64,000 bases of DNA from Cyclina sinensis. Lineage: Eukaryota; Mollusca; Bivalvia; Venerida; Veneridae. Below are positions 41,153-52,712 of this stretch, piece by piece; the stretch's first letter is position 1; each line of letters begins with the position of its first letter. The stretch lies in the NCBI GenBank assembly GCA_012932295.1, contig JAAONU010000002.1, forward strand, positions 23,529,770 to 23,593,769. The letters are read 5' to 3'. The position numbers and the translations under genes were made by a program. The notes beneath the pieces are model-generated. The model was given only the letters and a program-made list of their open reading frames with translations. It was not told where the DNA came from and searched no databases.

Positions 41153-42236
41153 AATAGATTTTGCCGAAATCTTTTTTTATAGTTACGCCATTTTCTGAAA
41201 ATGGCTATGACCTCAGAAGTGATCATTGTTTACAACTTTGTTCTTCTGGTATAATTTATTTGAATAATTAAATGGTTATTTGTGTTTCGTATCGTTGAAT
41301 GTCATTCGTATGTACTCACTTTTATTTACATTCGTACTCGAAGTGAATCGTTTTTTTATTGTTTTCGTCCCTTTTCTGAGTGGTCGGAAATAAAAAAATA
41401 TATAAAAAAGGACGATTTTCTGATTTTATTTTTTTCCACTTTCCGGCAAGAAATGAGGGTCGGTGGTTTTGTAAAGCAATATATTAAAAAGTCGTGGCCT
41501 TATGTATCATATTGATAAATGGAATAAAAGAACAAAGTAGATGTACAATATTATACAATTAGCGATGTTTAGGATACATTTTGTTCTTTGTCAATTTCGC
41601 TGAAAAGCAGATAATTAAAATCTATATAACTCATAAGACTGACTTGGTTTCTGACGTATATATGGCATCGATCGACTGACTGTGTAACAGAGTGCCTATG
41701 AACAAAACAGACAATGTTACATTTTCATTGTCTTCATAGCCAGTGTGTCCATACCACGTGGTATCTAACGTCATTTTAAGCTGGCACAAGCAGCATCTTT
41801 CGCTTCGATTCGGAAGAAAAAAACTTCTGTGTTTCATTTCTTCGTCAATTTTAATGGGATGTAGCGCATGCGAAGCGGAAAATTTTGCACTATACTGAAT
41901 ATTTTGTCATATGTGGAGTAGAATAACCCCATTAAAAATACACAGTGCAAAAATGCTAAAAAATACTTTCATAGTACTAAGTTGCCTATTCATGTCCATT
42001 TAGCTTTCCTTGTAGTTTCTAGGATAAGCGGTTATATAAAGATGTTTAATTTATCCTTCTGAAAAGCAAACGGTAAATTGTAAAAGCAGCTGCACATACA
42101 TTTGTGTATCGCTCTCACCGATGTCCATGTTCTAAGTTTTAAAAGAAGTAACATAAACAGTTCCCTTCCTTAGAACTGTCAATACCACATCGGGCACGAA
42201 ATTTAGTATTATAGGAACTGAGCAGTAACAGTAACT
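41153..42236. other. AT-rich intergenic sequence
   Basis: No domain-bearing frame or repeat recognised. Confidence 0.4.
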
Positions 42237-42600
42237 GGAAGCACCAAGACGTGAAGTTGCCATTGGCAATAGGTAAAATATGAACTTGCCAGTGGCAGTA
42301 GGTAAAATATGAACTTGCCAGTTGCAGAAGGTAAAACGTAAAGTTGCCATTGGCATTAGGTTAAATGTGAAGTTACCAGTGGCAGCAGATAAAACGAAAA
42401 GTTGGCAGTGGCAAAAGGTAAAACGTAAAGCTGGCAGAAGCAGTAAGTTAAATGTTAAGTTGCCAGTGGCAGTTGGTAAATCATTAAGATGTCAGTGGCG
42501 TAATGTAAAACCTGAAGTTGCAATTGACAATTGGAAAATCATAAAGTTGCCAGTGGCAGAAGGTAAAACGTGAAGTTGCCAGTGACAGTTGGTGAAAGTA
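42237..42600 (+). repeat. 29-bp minisatellite
   Basis: About twelve degenerate units of the form GTAAAACGTGAAGTTGCCAG followed by TGGCAGTAG. The period of 29 bp is well kept; each unit differs by several bases. Open frames here are by-products of the repeat. Confidence 0.92.
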
Positions 42601-42717
42601 TTTGTGAGTGAAAGTGTGTAAAACGTAAAGTTGACAGTAGTACTTGATAGCAGTAGCAGTAGGTAAACATGATTTTGAGTAGCTAACGACAAAACGTGTT
42701 AATTCAAGGCGCACATA

Positions 42718-42870
42718 TTTTACCTACTGCTACTGCTGTCTACTGCTACTGCAACTTTAAGTTTTGACAACTTCTACTGCCAACTTCGCGTTATACATAC
42801 TTTTTCTGTCAACTGTACGTTTTACCTACTGCTACTGCCAACTACTGCATCTGCCAACTTCATGTTTTAC
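42718..42870 (-). repeat. Inverted fragment of the 29-bp minisatellite
   Basis: Reads TTTTACCTACTGCTACTGCC and CAACTTC repeatedly, the reverse complement of the array at 42237-42600, with added CTACTG expansions. The two arrays face each other across about 120 bp. Confidence 0.85.
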
Positions 42871-42894
42871 CACCGTATTCACTCTAAAACCAAT

Positions 42895-43055
42895 AGTGAA
42901 TTGGGCTATGAGGTAGTTGGACTAAGAGCTAAATGGGCTATAAAGTAGCTGGGTTATGAGAAATTGGACTAAGAAGTAGTTGGACTAAGAGGTAGTTTGG
43001 CTAAGAGGTAGCTGGGCTATGAAGCAGTTGGACTAAGAGGTAGTTGGGCTAAGAT
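42895..43055 (+). repeat. 16-bp minisatellite, left part
   Basis: Units of GGTAGCTGGGCTAWGA type with many variants. It stops at GAT|CACTGC, where the CACTA-like element begins, and resumes after the element at 57514. Confidence 0.92.
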
Positions 43056-43905
43056 CACTGCGAAAAATAGGTAGATATACGGGAGTGTACGGAATTCCGT
43101 ATATCATTAATATACGGGGAAAAATACGGAAAACATAAAATACGGAGGTGTACGGTGTCGTATATTCAGCAAATCCGTATATGACCAAAATACGGTGTTC
43201 CGTATACTTATAAAATACGGAAAACTAGATATACGGTGTCCGTATTTTTCTAAAATACGGGAACGTCATAATAAGTCCGTATATTACTAAAATACGGCAT
43301 CCCGTATTCTTACAAATACGTGAATCTAAAAAGACTGCATATTCATGAACAGTCGTATACTGCTAAACTACATATTTCCCTTTATTTGAAAGTTAAGAAG
43401 ACAAGAATCAATGCACTTTTCGTATACATGTTGTATACTGAAATACGGGTGTCAGTATACTGCTCAAATCTGGTGTTCTATAAATTTGTAAATAATGGAA
43501 CCTATTATGTGCCTAAAACACGATAGTTTTTCCAAATATTACTCGAATGCGGCATTCCGTATGCTTAAAAATTTGGAAATATGTAAAATGGTTCGGAGAT
43601 CATTATTTTAACAAGGAACATCTCTAGAAAACTACTGATTGAGAAGTCAACAAATAAAAAAACGTATCTGTAAACTGGAAAAATAATGAGTATTATAATA
43701 ATTGTTTGATTATTTAGATTATAACTGAATAAGACGGGCATATCAAATCAAGTCAGTATACTGCTCAAATAAGGGTTTCTGTATATTTACTAATAAGAGA
43801 AACTTGAAATACTATTCAGTATATTCCTGAAATACGGGAGTGTGCTTGCAAGTCCGTATATTACTCGAATACAGCATTCCGTATATTTGAAAATACGAAA
43901 ATAAT
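43056..43905 (+). repeat. Left subterminal ATACGG/CCGTAT array
   Basis: More than twenty ATACGG or CCGTAT hexamers, often as palindromic pairs such as GAATTCCGTATAT, spaced irregularly by 15-40 bp and thinning out towards 43900. In CACTA elements such motifs bind the transposase; that role is inferred here. Confidence 0.88.
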
Positions 43906-44024
43906 ATCGGTCATAGTTACACAGTTACAGTTATATAGAGTTATAATTACTTATAATTACTAGTTGAAACTAAGAATCTTTATATAGCAAAATGTTTTCT
44001 TTTTGTAATAATGAATAATGTTTT

Positions 44025-44059
44025 TCTTTTTTTCTTTTTTTTTTTTTTTTTCTTTTTTT

Positions 44060-44090
<31 letters not shown>

Positions 44091-44092
44091 GG
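44025..44092. repeat. Poly(T)-poly(G) low-complexity tract
   Basis: A run of T interrupted by C, then about 24 G. Length and composition make it prone to assembly error. Confidence 0.9.
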
Positions 44093-46430
44093 TTGGGTTC
44101 TGTCAAAACTAAATTCCACTCTTGATTTTATGCCGAATATCGATCATAATCCAATGCAGGCGTCTCAAACTTGAAAACGAAATTAAAATGAAACCGACTT
44201 AACTTTAATTAAACTGCCCGTGTCTGTTTTCTAATTTTTATCTCCAAGATGATCAGTGATGTGCTTTATTGTCTTAACCAAATTGCAGTATTGGATTATT
44301 AAAGCCGGATATGGATTATAGTTCACAGCAGGGTTTTCAAGTCTTTAACTAAATTTAATCAAACCGTGCCTCTTGTTAAAATTTTCTTTGCTGGCTGATC
44401 TAATATTGCGTAACAGTGATGTACTTTATTGTCTTAAAACAATATTGCGATTTAAAGGAAGTATTCTATGGTGATATTATTTACACTTAAAATGTGCTCT
44501 TTCGTCTTAGGTCTGCTTGTGCTTCTGTCTTTTTGAAGGAAAATTTAACCATAATGACTTTTAAAAATTAAACAAAAAGTAGCAGGTTCAATTATTCTTA
44601 CAAATACCTTCTGTTGAAATACTTAGTTTGCCTTTGCATTGATAACATCGAACATGTAGATCTAAACTGTCATGTTTTGGGTTAGACATCTTTTTTTTCA
44701 CCTATGATTAAGCATGATTACTTATAAACAGCAAAGAAATTTAAGCCAGTAATACAACATTTAAGATTTTGCTTCAGAAAGTTAAACAGCTTCATAACAT
44801 TAAACTACCTTAAACAGTTTGCTGTATGTTATAACAATAAACAAAAAGTTTTGTTTGTTATGAGATATCAATTATCTATTCACATGTAGAACGAATAATC
44901 AATTTACAGTTACAATTTACTTAGACGAATCATAGATAACATCTCAATCTAATGAACTGTTGAGTTAAGCTCTTGTGATATTCTCTGGTAGATTAATTCT
45001 TTTTATTTTATCAAAATTTCACGAAAAAACTGCTTTTAAGAAGCACGTTTCTATCTTTAAAAGAAATCTGAGTAAAAGGGTACAGTTACATGGGTGTCAT
45101 AATTATTTTGTTTTCCGTAGTACATTTAATATACCATCAATAATATTAGAAATAAGAAAAAAGAAAGCAAACGTATTATTTGTAAGACCAATATCTTACA
45201 AACTTGTGCATTGAAGCTATTATTTTTTTCTGCATACATAAACACGAATGCTGTACATATCAATATTTTGCACACACGAAAATCCGAAATGCAAGAAATA
45301 AATATTAGAGAAAAGGTCCATTCGGCAGTAGATGCTAAATTTTATATAACAATCAGGAACAATTGAAGACCATGTGTTATAGCCTTCAGGCATTTTCTCA
45401 AGAGCAAAATTTGTTAACTGAAGTGTTTTACTGTGACTGATCAAGGAACACCGACAATGACAATTGACGGTGACTTATCAAAACAAAGCCAGTATGTCAC
45501 CCCCATATTACGTAACTACATCCCTTCACCACAGGACACCGCGAAAGACAAAAGAGTGTGATAATAATAGAAGCGCTAAACAATGCACTTTTATTGTCAA
45601 GTATTGTTTGAAACTGTATCATAGAATAAAACAAATTTTAGTTAACATTCTACATCAACATGCGGTTGATGAGCGAAATGTTTAATTTTGTCATTTTGTC
45701 CATTTTGTAAACTTTCAGAGGTTTTCAAATAATTGAAATCATATTTTCAACTTTTGAAAAGGAACAGTTATATGTGTTTTACACAACTAAATCTTTAATT
45801 TTGAACGGTCGGTGGTCTTTATTCACCGTCTTTCGTGTTTTTAATAATTCAAGATAATAATATGTTCAAGTCAGGAAAAAAACATACAGAAAAGTAATAA
45901 TAATACAATAAAATGCTGTCACAAAATTCACGCGATAAAAGACAGCATGACATCTTGAAATGTGCTAAAGTTATACAATGCTTTACGAGACTTGGGCATC
46001 ACAGCAAAGTTAAGCAGCCTTTTAATGGCGGACAGTCATGTGACCTTCACAATGGCGGCGTTCAATTTATCAATTATGGAACGGTCTGTATGTGCGCTAC
46101 AACTTCAGAGCAGATATAAGATCTTCGGTAATGATCAATATTCATACATTAAAAAAAGCTTTTAAAGGCTAACAGTTTATATTGAAAGAGGTTCACTCAG
46201 TTATTATTATAATTTAGGCATCACGCAAAGTCAGAAATGTTTAAAGTCTTCGTTTTTATTTTATTATTTGCAATGATAGGTTGTTTTTTTTTCTCAAGAC
46301 TAGCCCTACAAGATAAATATTTTTGCGCATGTGGATCGAGATACCAGGGTATTTATGCGACAATACTAACCAAGAAAACCATATTCATCAAGTTTAATTT
46401 ATTATTATAAAAAATATTTCCCCAAGACGA
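44093..46430. other. Interior of CACTA-like element, AT-rich
   Basis: No transposase or other domain recognised; short frames only. An ATGGCGGCG start with YY1-like context occurs at 46052 (listed separately). Confidence 0.35.
46052..46127 (+). other. Possible first coding exon with YY1-like start
   Basis: CACAATGGCGGCG fits a YY1 motif placed on a start codon. The frame reads MAAFNLSIMERSVCALQLQS and ends at a possible donor TTCG|GTAATG (phase 1). A second ATGGCGGA lies 28 bp upstream. No partner exon in the right phase was identified, so this is only a candidate. Confidence 0.25.
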
Positions 46431-46464
46431 AAAAGAGAAATATAATGTACCAGTCAGTGTAACA

Positions 46465-46711
46465 AGGCACATACCATGTGACCAGATCGCTCCAATCAAA
46501 GGTAGCGTGGGTTTATTCCATGTGATCAATCCCACCAATCAAAGGAAGCGTGGGTTTATTTCATGTAATCAGATTGCACCAATCAAGTATAGCTTGTGTT
46601 CACCTATCCAATCATTTCTTTGGGCGCGAAATGAAAGAAGCAGATTTCAGCAATACATATCTCAAAAATTGCCTTTTATCGAAGACTTCGTCGTTTTGAA
46701 AGTAAAATGAG
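46465..46711 (+). promoter_or_regulatory. Candidate CCAAT/E2F promoter and 5-nt coding first exon
   Basis: About three copies of a 43-bp repeat, each with a CCAATCAA box (near 46492, 46533, 46578), then another CCAAT (46609) and TTTGGGCGCGAAATG (46620-46634), an E2F-like site. About 75 bp further an ATGAG is followed by a strong donor GTAAGC (46712). NF-Y boxes plus E2F are typical of cell-cycle gene promoters in animals. The open phase (two bases after Met) fits the exon at 54479. Confidence 0.45.
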
Positions 46712-47315
46712 GTAAGCCAAAGTTTTTGTATAATACCTTTCAGTTTTACTGAACTCATGCTTGGAATTAAATGCTTAATCATGCCCTGCAATGAGTGGCT
46801 TATGATGATTTTTGTATGCTTCCGTTTTTAAACGCGTGTAAGTTCGGTAAATTGCAAGGCCGGTAAATTGTTGTTCAACGTCAAAATTAAATTCCTTTTA
46901 CAGATATTGAACTGAATTTTGTTTTGAAAAATATTTAGATGTATTCAAATGACAAGCTTCATTATGTTCACATATCTTAAAGATAGAATTAGGAAGGTAC
47001 AAGAAAAACGGTGATACAAAAGTATCACAGCGGACCGACGAACAGAGCTGCATGCAAATATTTTGAATTAGTTGTTTTGACTTGAGGCAGGTATATCGGT
47101 AGTTTGTTAACTTAATTTATACTTGAAGTACACACTTCTAGAAGTTAATCATTAATGGACTTCTCAACTTGGTTAGGCAGAAGTAAAGCAATACTATGAA
47201 CGACAGACGGAAAGTCACTATAGAGGAACATATAAACATGTTAGGTCCACTTTGATTTGGAATTCACTAAGAAAACAGAGTCTACATTGGACAGGGAATA
47301 TGAGCACAGTACCAA

Positions 47316-47522
47316 GTGGGAGCGGATGTGGTCAAGTCGTAACGCCCTGGACTGGTAAAGCAGGTGTCTTGAGTTCGATCCCTCGCTCCTCCACTAACAT
47401 TACTTATAGTATTTCGGATGAGACTTTAAACCGAGGTCTCATGTGTCAGTGCTACAAACTGAGCAAGAAAAAGAACCAAAGGTGTCTCTGAATGGGTTGC
47501 TTTCTGTATCTTACACTACCCC
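47316..47522 (+). mobile_element. tRNA-derived SINE, family B
   Basis: The head is tRNA-like (Ser/Leu type): GGGAGCGGATGTGGTCAAGT, an A-box-like D arm, then GAGTTCGATCCCTCG as T arm and CGCTCCTCCA closing the acceptor stem. The body has CTAACATT, GATGAGACTTTAAACCGAGG and TGTCTCTGAATGGG, shared with 15505-15690. It is nested in the CACTA-like element. Confidence 0.78.
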
Positions 47523-48490
47523 AATAGCATAAAATAACTAATCACCTTAGGGGTCGCCTGTCATGCAGTTGACAAATTTTAATCATTTGAATGTATTTTT
47601 TTAAACTGGAAATAGACAGGAAAACATAAAATCTTTTATCGGCATCATTACTTGTGAGCCAGATTCACAAATAACTTTTGATGGTAAAAATTAAACTAAA
47701 TCGGTCCTTTCCGAACATGTTAATTCCTTTCCGATCGGTGTATTTCAAGCAGAGATTTACTTATGTCAAGAATTACGACCTTTTACACATGATTCCCTTG
47801 ATTTTGTTTTTTTAATTTATTTGTAAAATACCATTCTACACGTAATTGTGATGTTAAAGTTTCTTCGAACATTCAGTTATTATTATTGTATTAGCAGACC
47901 CTTTCCGAAAACATTAAGCCCTTTCCGCGGTAAGGGGCCCTTTCCGGTATTAAGTCATACCGCCACGAAACAACTTTGTTTGGCCGCTGCATTCTTCATA
48001 TATATCATGTGTATGTTTTTAGGCAACGATATTGTTCTCAAAATTAGCACGTATAACTGTAATATAATTTACCAATTTGCTTAACGACTGCGTCAAAGAA
48101 GGCGGCTTATTAATTGAGAGAACGATAATCCAGGGGCGGTTCCAGGATTTCAGGTTGGTGGGGGGGGGGGGGGGCAAAATGTTCGGCAAATTTTATGTCC
48201 GTTTTCTACCTGATTTTAACGGTTCAAATGTGCCTCTGATTATTCAGTTCAATGTCGAACAATAAAGTATACATTATTTAAAGACATCTTCTAAATAGAT
48301 CTACAATAAAACCTATAGTCAGGGTATTTTAGAGGGCGCGCGCGACGGTTGCACCTCCCTCTGGAGTTGCTAGTGTAATAGACTGTGTCTAGAATTTTTC
48401 GTAACAACAGAACAATATTTGCACTGATGTTAGGACACATTCTACTACGTGTTATTACGTAACCCCACAGGTCTTTTCAAACACCGGATT
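47523..48490. other. Interior of CACTA-like element
   Basis: Contains several CCTTTCCG phrases (47700-47950), a G-run (about 48156-48174) preceded by CCAGGGGCGGTTCCAGG, which resembles hAT-type terminal sequence, and no coding domain. Confidence 0.35.
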
Positions 48491-48497
48491 AAATATA

Positions 48498-48521
48498 GCG
48501 GACCGGCTTTTGCCGGTCCGC
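48498..48521. repeat. Perfect GC-rich hairpin
   Basis: Stem GCGGACCGGC, loop TTTT, stem GCCGGTCCGC: ten perfect pairs, all but one G-C, in very AT-rich surroundings. Confidence 0.95.
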
Positions 48522-48529
48522 AATAATAA

Positions 48530-49165
48530 TGTAGAAAGAGATAAAAGATTGTGTAAGGTATGTAATCCAAAAACAGTAGAATTAGAAGATAATTTTATAT
48601 TGTGTTGCTCAGGATACGCTGTATTAGATTCAAACACTTAGGTCAGTGTTCATGGTCTACTATACAAAAGTTCAATTAACGTCATCTCAAAGTAAAAAGA
48701 TTTTGTAATGTTTTTTATTATCTGTATACTTGTACTTTAATGCATGTGATTTTCATTGCTATTAGTTTTGTTTAGTGTGTGTGTGTGTGTGTGTGTGTTT
48801 AGATGGCCAAAGGCAAATGTATTGCTTATTCGAGATACCTACCTCCCAAAATTTGCATGGCCCGATCTTAGAAAATTCACAAATCTTATGTTATCGAAAA
48901 TGAAGAAAAACATATTCGGAATTTGTAAATTTTTGACAAAAGCGTATCATATAAAGAAAACTTGTTAATAAATACATATTTCATTTATTACATTCCCATT
49001 ATAAACTCAAATTACATGTTAATGGATACCATATCTATCTTCTTGTTTATATGTGTCAGTTGCGCATGAACTATATTTGTAAAAATGTTTCACTATGCAT
49101 TAGCCAAAGACATGTGTTATGTCGATTTGCTAATAAAGTTTGTTGTTGTTGTCGTGCTGCTGATT
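48530..49165 (+). mobile_element. LINE 3' end remnant
   Basis: Frame fragments show RLCKVCNPKTVELEDNFILC, the Cys/His knuckle at the C-terminus of many LINE ORF2 proteins, then after a break RDTYLPKFAWPDLRKF, NLMLSKMKK and ICKFLTKAYHIKKTC. A TG microsatellite (48776-48798) lies inside. The end CGATTTGCTAATAAAGTTTG followed by TTGTTGTTG is a typical LINE 3' tail. It is 5'-truncated and decayed. Confidence 0.75.
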
Positions 49166-50755
49166 GCCAATAAACTGAAACTATTGTTACACTGCGAATG
49201 CTTCTGTTATAACGTAGTTTTTAATAGAGATGAGTGATAATTGGATGATTGTTTTGATTTACTTTGCCATTCAAGAACATTCTCACTTACTAATCTTTGA
49301 ATCAACGTGGAAATCCACCATGTATTCGTGAAAAAATAATACATTTTATCAGGAACGTATACGTACATGATCTTTAAATATGAAAATGAGAAACTGATTT
49401 TATTTTTTGAAACAAGATTACTTTTTTGATTTATGTTTTGAATTGAATTCTATTTCTTTTAAACAGACTATGATGGTAAGAGTACTGCTAGTCATTAGAT
49501 TTATATCAAATGATAAATTGAAATGAAAAGAAGAATAAAAACAAGACTTTCTCTCTTGAATACAAAAATAATCAAATTATCGCTTTTTTATGACGGCAAT
49601 TTTCTTTCCTAATTGGTAACATGATTTTATGTAGTAAAAGACCCCAGAGAAATCGGTACCTAAAGAATATTGTTGGTAATTTTATATAGTTGAGATAGTG
49701 ATAAAGTTGGTGTGAAAAGCGCATTTGATGACCGATATTAATTGGTGTTTTGTGCAATTTCTGTAAATAAATAGTTGTATTGAGTTATAATTTTTTTTTG
49801 TCTCATTAAAGTGTGCATGTATACCTTCAAAGAGAACAGGTCTTAAAAAGAAAAGAAAAATAAAGTGCATGATACTATCGGTCTGCATGACTTTAGTGTT
49901 CTTCATGTTCATGTGATCTTTTACTATAGTTCTACTTAGGAAAATGATAGAACAAGTTAATTCAAAACGTTTTAATAAGTGTATATTGTAGGTTGATACC
50001 TGTTATTTCTAAAGTTTATGCATGCTCATCACGTGAGAAAAAAGAGAGAAAAATACAATATTGATATTATTCCACATTATTATAATTTGTCTACAGAAAA
50101 AAGGATCCATGTTTTCTGACTTCCAAACACTGTATTGATCTCAAATATTGTAGTATATGTTATTTGTTATAAGCATTGTACTATGCTTTATGCAAAATAA
50201 ACTTTTCGTATTCGTATATAAATATATATTAATTAGTGATGTATCGAGTATTGATGTGTTGTGGTATACTTTAAAAGTTTTATATATTTTAAATGTTTTC
50301 ATTTTAATACATTGCCGTTATTAGATCATAAACCGATTTAAATCAAATATCAAGCCGTAATCATTGAATACATTACTTCCTTCGGCGTCAGTTTAAGTGC
50401 GAAAAAGTAACTATGATTATAACATTTTAGAATCAGTTATAATAATTTTATAATGATAATTGCATGACAAACACATTTTATATAATTACTTGCTGAGACA
50501 AATTTATAACCTATTTAACGACCGACACGTGTCGTTAGCACCATTCTATGATCAGCAGTGTACACCAGCATGCCTTTTCACACATACTTTATTACCATCA
50601 TGGGTACATACAGTATTTTTATTGTTACCATTTTTTCCCTTTTTTTACTATATAAAATCATGTTACCGACATTTCGGTAAATCTTTTGCATATTAAGAGA
50701 TAAGTGAGACTGAATAATTCTGTGAATAAGTCCTGATAGATAATTGATTATTTGG
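49166..50755. other. Interior of CACTA-like element, AT-rich
   Basis: No domain recognised. A LINE-like tail (CTTTATGCAAAATAAACTTTTCG) lies at about 50182-50210. A pyrimidine-tract acceptor and donor around 49466-49475 delimit only 9 nt and are not called an exon. Confidence 0.35.
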
Positions 50756-50759
50756 TTAA

Positions 50760-52708
50760 AGGTCATGTGACACGACTATAGCAACTTTGTCTTTTCAAAA
50801 TAATCATAATGTACTGATTAAAATGGTTTAATTGCAAAATAACGAAAATATTGCTTTTGATAAGAAAAAACGTGTTTTTGATGATCGGCTGTTTCCGTTT
50901 CGACATCGGTAGTTTCCGCCGCAATTTTTGGCTGTGACGTAGATTTATCCCTACTGTACCAGGCAGTAGTGCAGAATTACATTGCTCATAACAAATTCGT
51001 TTTTAAATGAAAAAAATAACACTAAACCACAAGTGCAATGAACACGATAAAGGCACACTTATAAAAATAGCATGCTATAAATTGTAAATTAAATAAAATA
51101 ATGTGATTACTTCTCGATTTTTATAAGTAAATTCAAACTTTGTGCCGGGAGAACGGGTTGTAATTTTACCTTAATAAATTTTCCAATTTCTTCCATGTTG
51201 TGGTTCTATATAAAACTATTTCCTCCACGTTTCTACATGCTGCGTAACACTTCCTCATTTGATGTTTACGCCATAAACAAATTCTTTTTCATTTAAGTGT
51301 TATAAGAAGTGAATTAAGGTGATCTAATGTGTTATCATTTGTTTCACTGGAATGGAAATTCACACTACAGTGTATTTTCACGTTTGGATATTGTTTGAAA
51401 AATAATAATATGACATGTCCATCAAGTGGAATTTGTGTCTGCTTATAAATAAATATCCAATGAAATGTCAAAGATCCATAAATCACGCCTTATACTGTGG
51501 GATTTATGCAAATTAACCTGCCCAAATGGGACCATTGTATATTCTGCATAGATGTCAAAACAAAGCAATTAACTTTTTTATGACCCAATCAATGATAAAG
51601 TTGAGACAAATAGCAAAATTTTATGGCAAGTGATCTTACAAATTGATTGTATTACTTTTGATCAGTCACACTTGTGAAAACATTATGTAATAGCTTATTC
51701 CAATTAACATGTCTGAATGGTTTTTAGTTAAGAAGCTTCCATGCAGATACATATTTTAATTAGATAATTAAATGTAATGGATCTATTTATGATGAAAATA
51801 AAAATCATTCGACCTCTAAATGTGAACAAATAATTAAGAAAAGAAACAAAAACAAAAAACAATGTGTTTGTGTTATGATTTTAACATAGTTTTTAGGGCT
51901 TCTTCATATTGTTTGTTGTTTGATCATTATTGTTTTGTTTTAAAAAAAAAGGTAGAATGAATAAGCCCAAAAAAAAAAGATATGTATTTATAATGAAAAA
52001 AAATCATAGATCTAGTCAAAGATTATTTACACGTACCCCAGGCAGAATATACCACAGACAAATAAGCAACACGTCACTGTAAGGAGAATGTTTTTATGGA
52101 AAAAAATCTCTCGATCTCTCGATTGGAGTTAGTTAATCAAATCTTCCAACAAACTGCATCGGATAAAAATAAGCATGTTCAAAACATTTTTGGATCAGTT
52201 ACTTGAAAAATGTCTCTTAGTCTAGATATTTTCACTGATGTATCTTTTAATTCTATAACCCTGATCAGAGAAATCAAATGTTTTATATGTCTCTGCCCTG
52301 ATTAAACTAGCCTTTACATAATATTGCTCATTGGCTTCGTAATTCCATCAAAAGTTCAAATTATTTCTTAAAAAAATCTTCAATGTATATTTATGATGTT
52401 AGCTTAACTTGTTCTATTTTGTTTTTTTACTATATTCAGTCTACATTTTCACATTCCATCATAATTTTAAAGTTTTTGTTAACAATCCAGGCAGCTGTGT
52501 AAAGTGGCAAGAGATAAATGTGCGTCACTTCCGGTTTCGCTCGTGACAGGTGCGCGCGACCAAGTGCGTAAAATATGGATTTTAATTTGCTATAAAAACA
52601 TCTTTAAGATGAAAATTACCTGCGGAATTTTGTAAAACAGTCATAGTTAGATATACATTTTTCGCTCATATGAAAATTTCGAGATCAAAAATTCGTGTCA
52701 CATGACCT
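50760..52708 (-). mobile_element. TTAA-flanked non-autonomous element, copy 2
   Basis: 1949 bp, ends AGGTCATGTGACACGAC and TTCGTGTCACATGACCT, flanked by TTAA (50756-50759, 52709-52712). It is the uninterrupted, inverted counterpart of 29851-34013 with high similarity throughout. There is no open frame of note, so it must depend on a transposase elsewhere. It serves as an empty-site reference for the SINE and two other insertions in copy 1. Confidence 0.9.
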
Positions 52709-52712
52709 TTAA

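Noticed and set aside
42322..42573. 83-aa basic ORF
   Set aside because: Generated by the 29-bp minisatellite.
49466..49475. Nine-base micro-exon between a good acceptor and donor
   Set aside because: In the phase required by the flanking candidate exons it would create a stop, and nothing else supports it.
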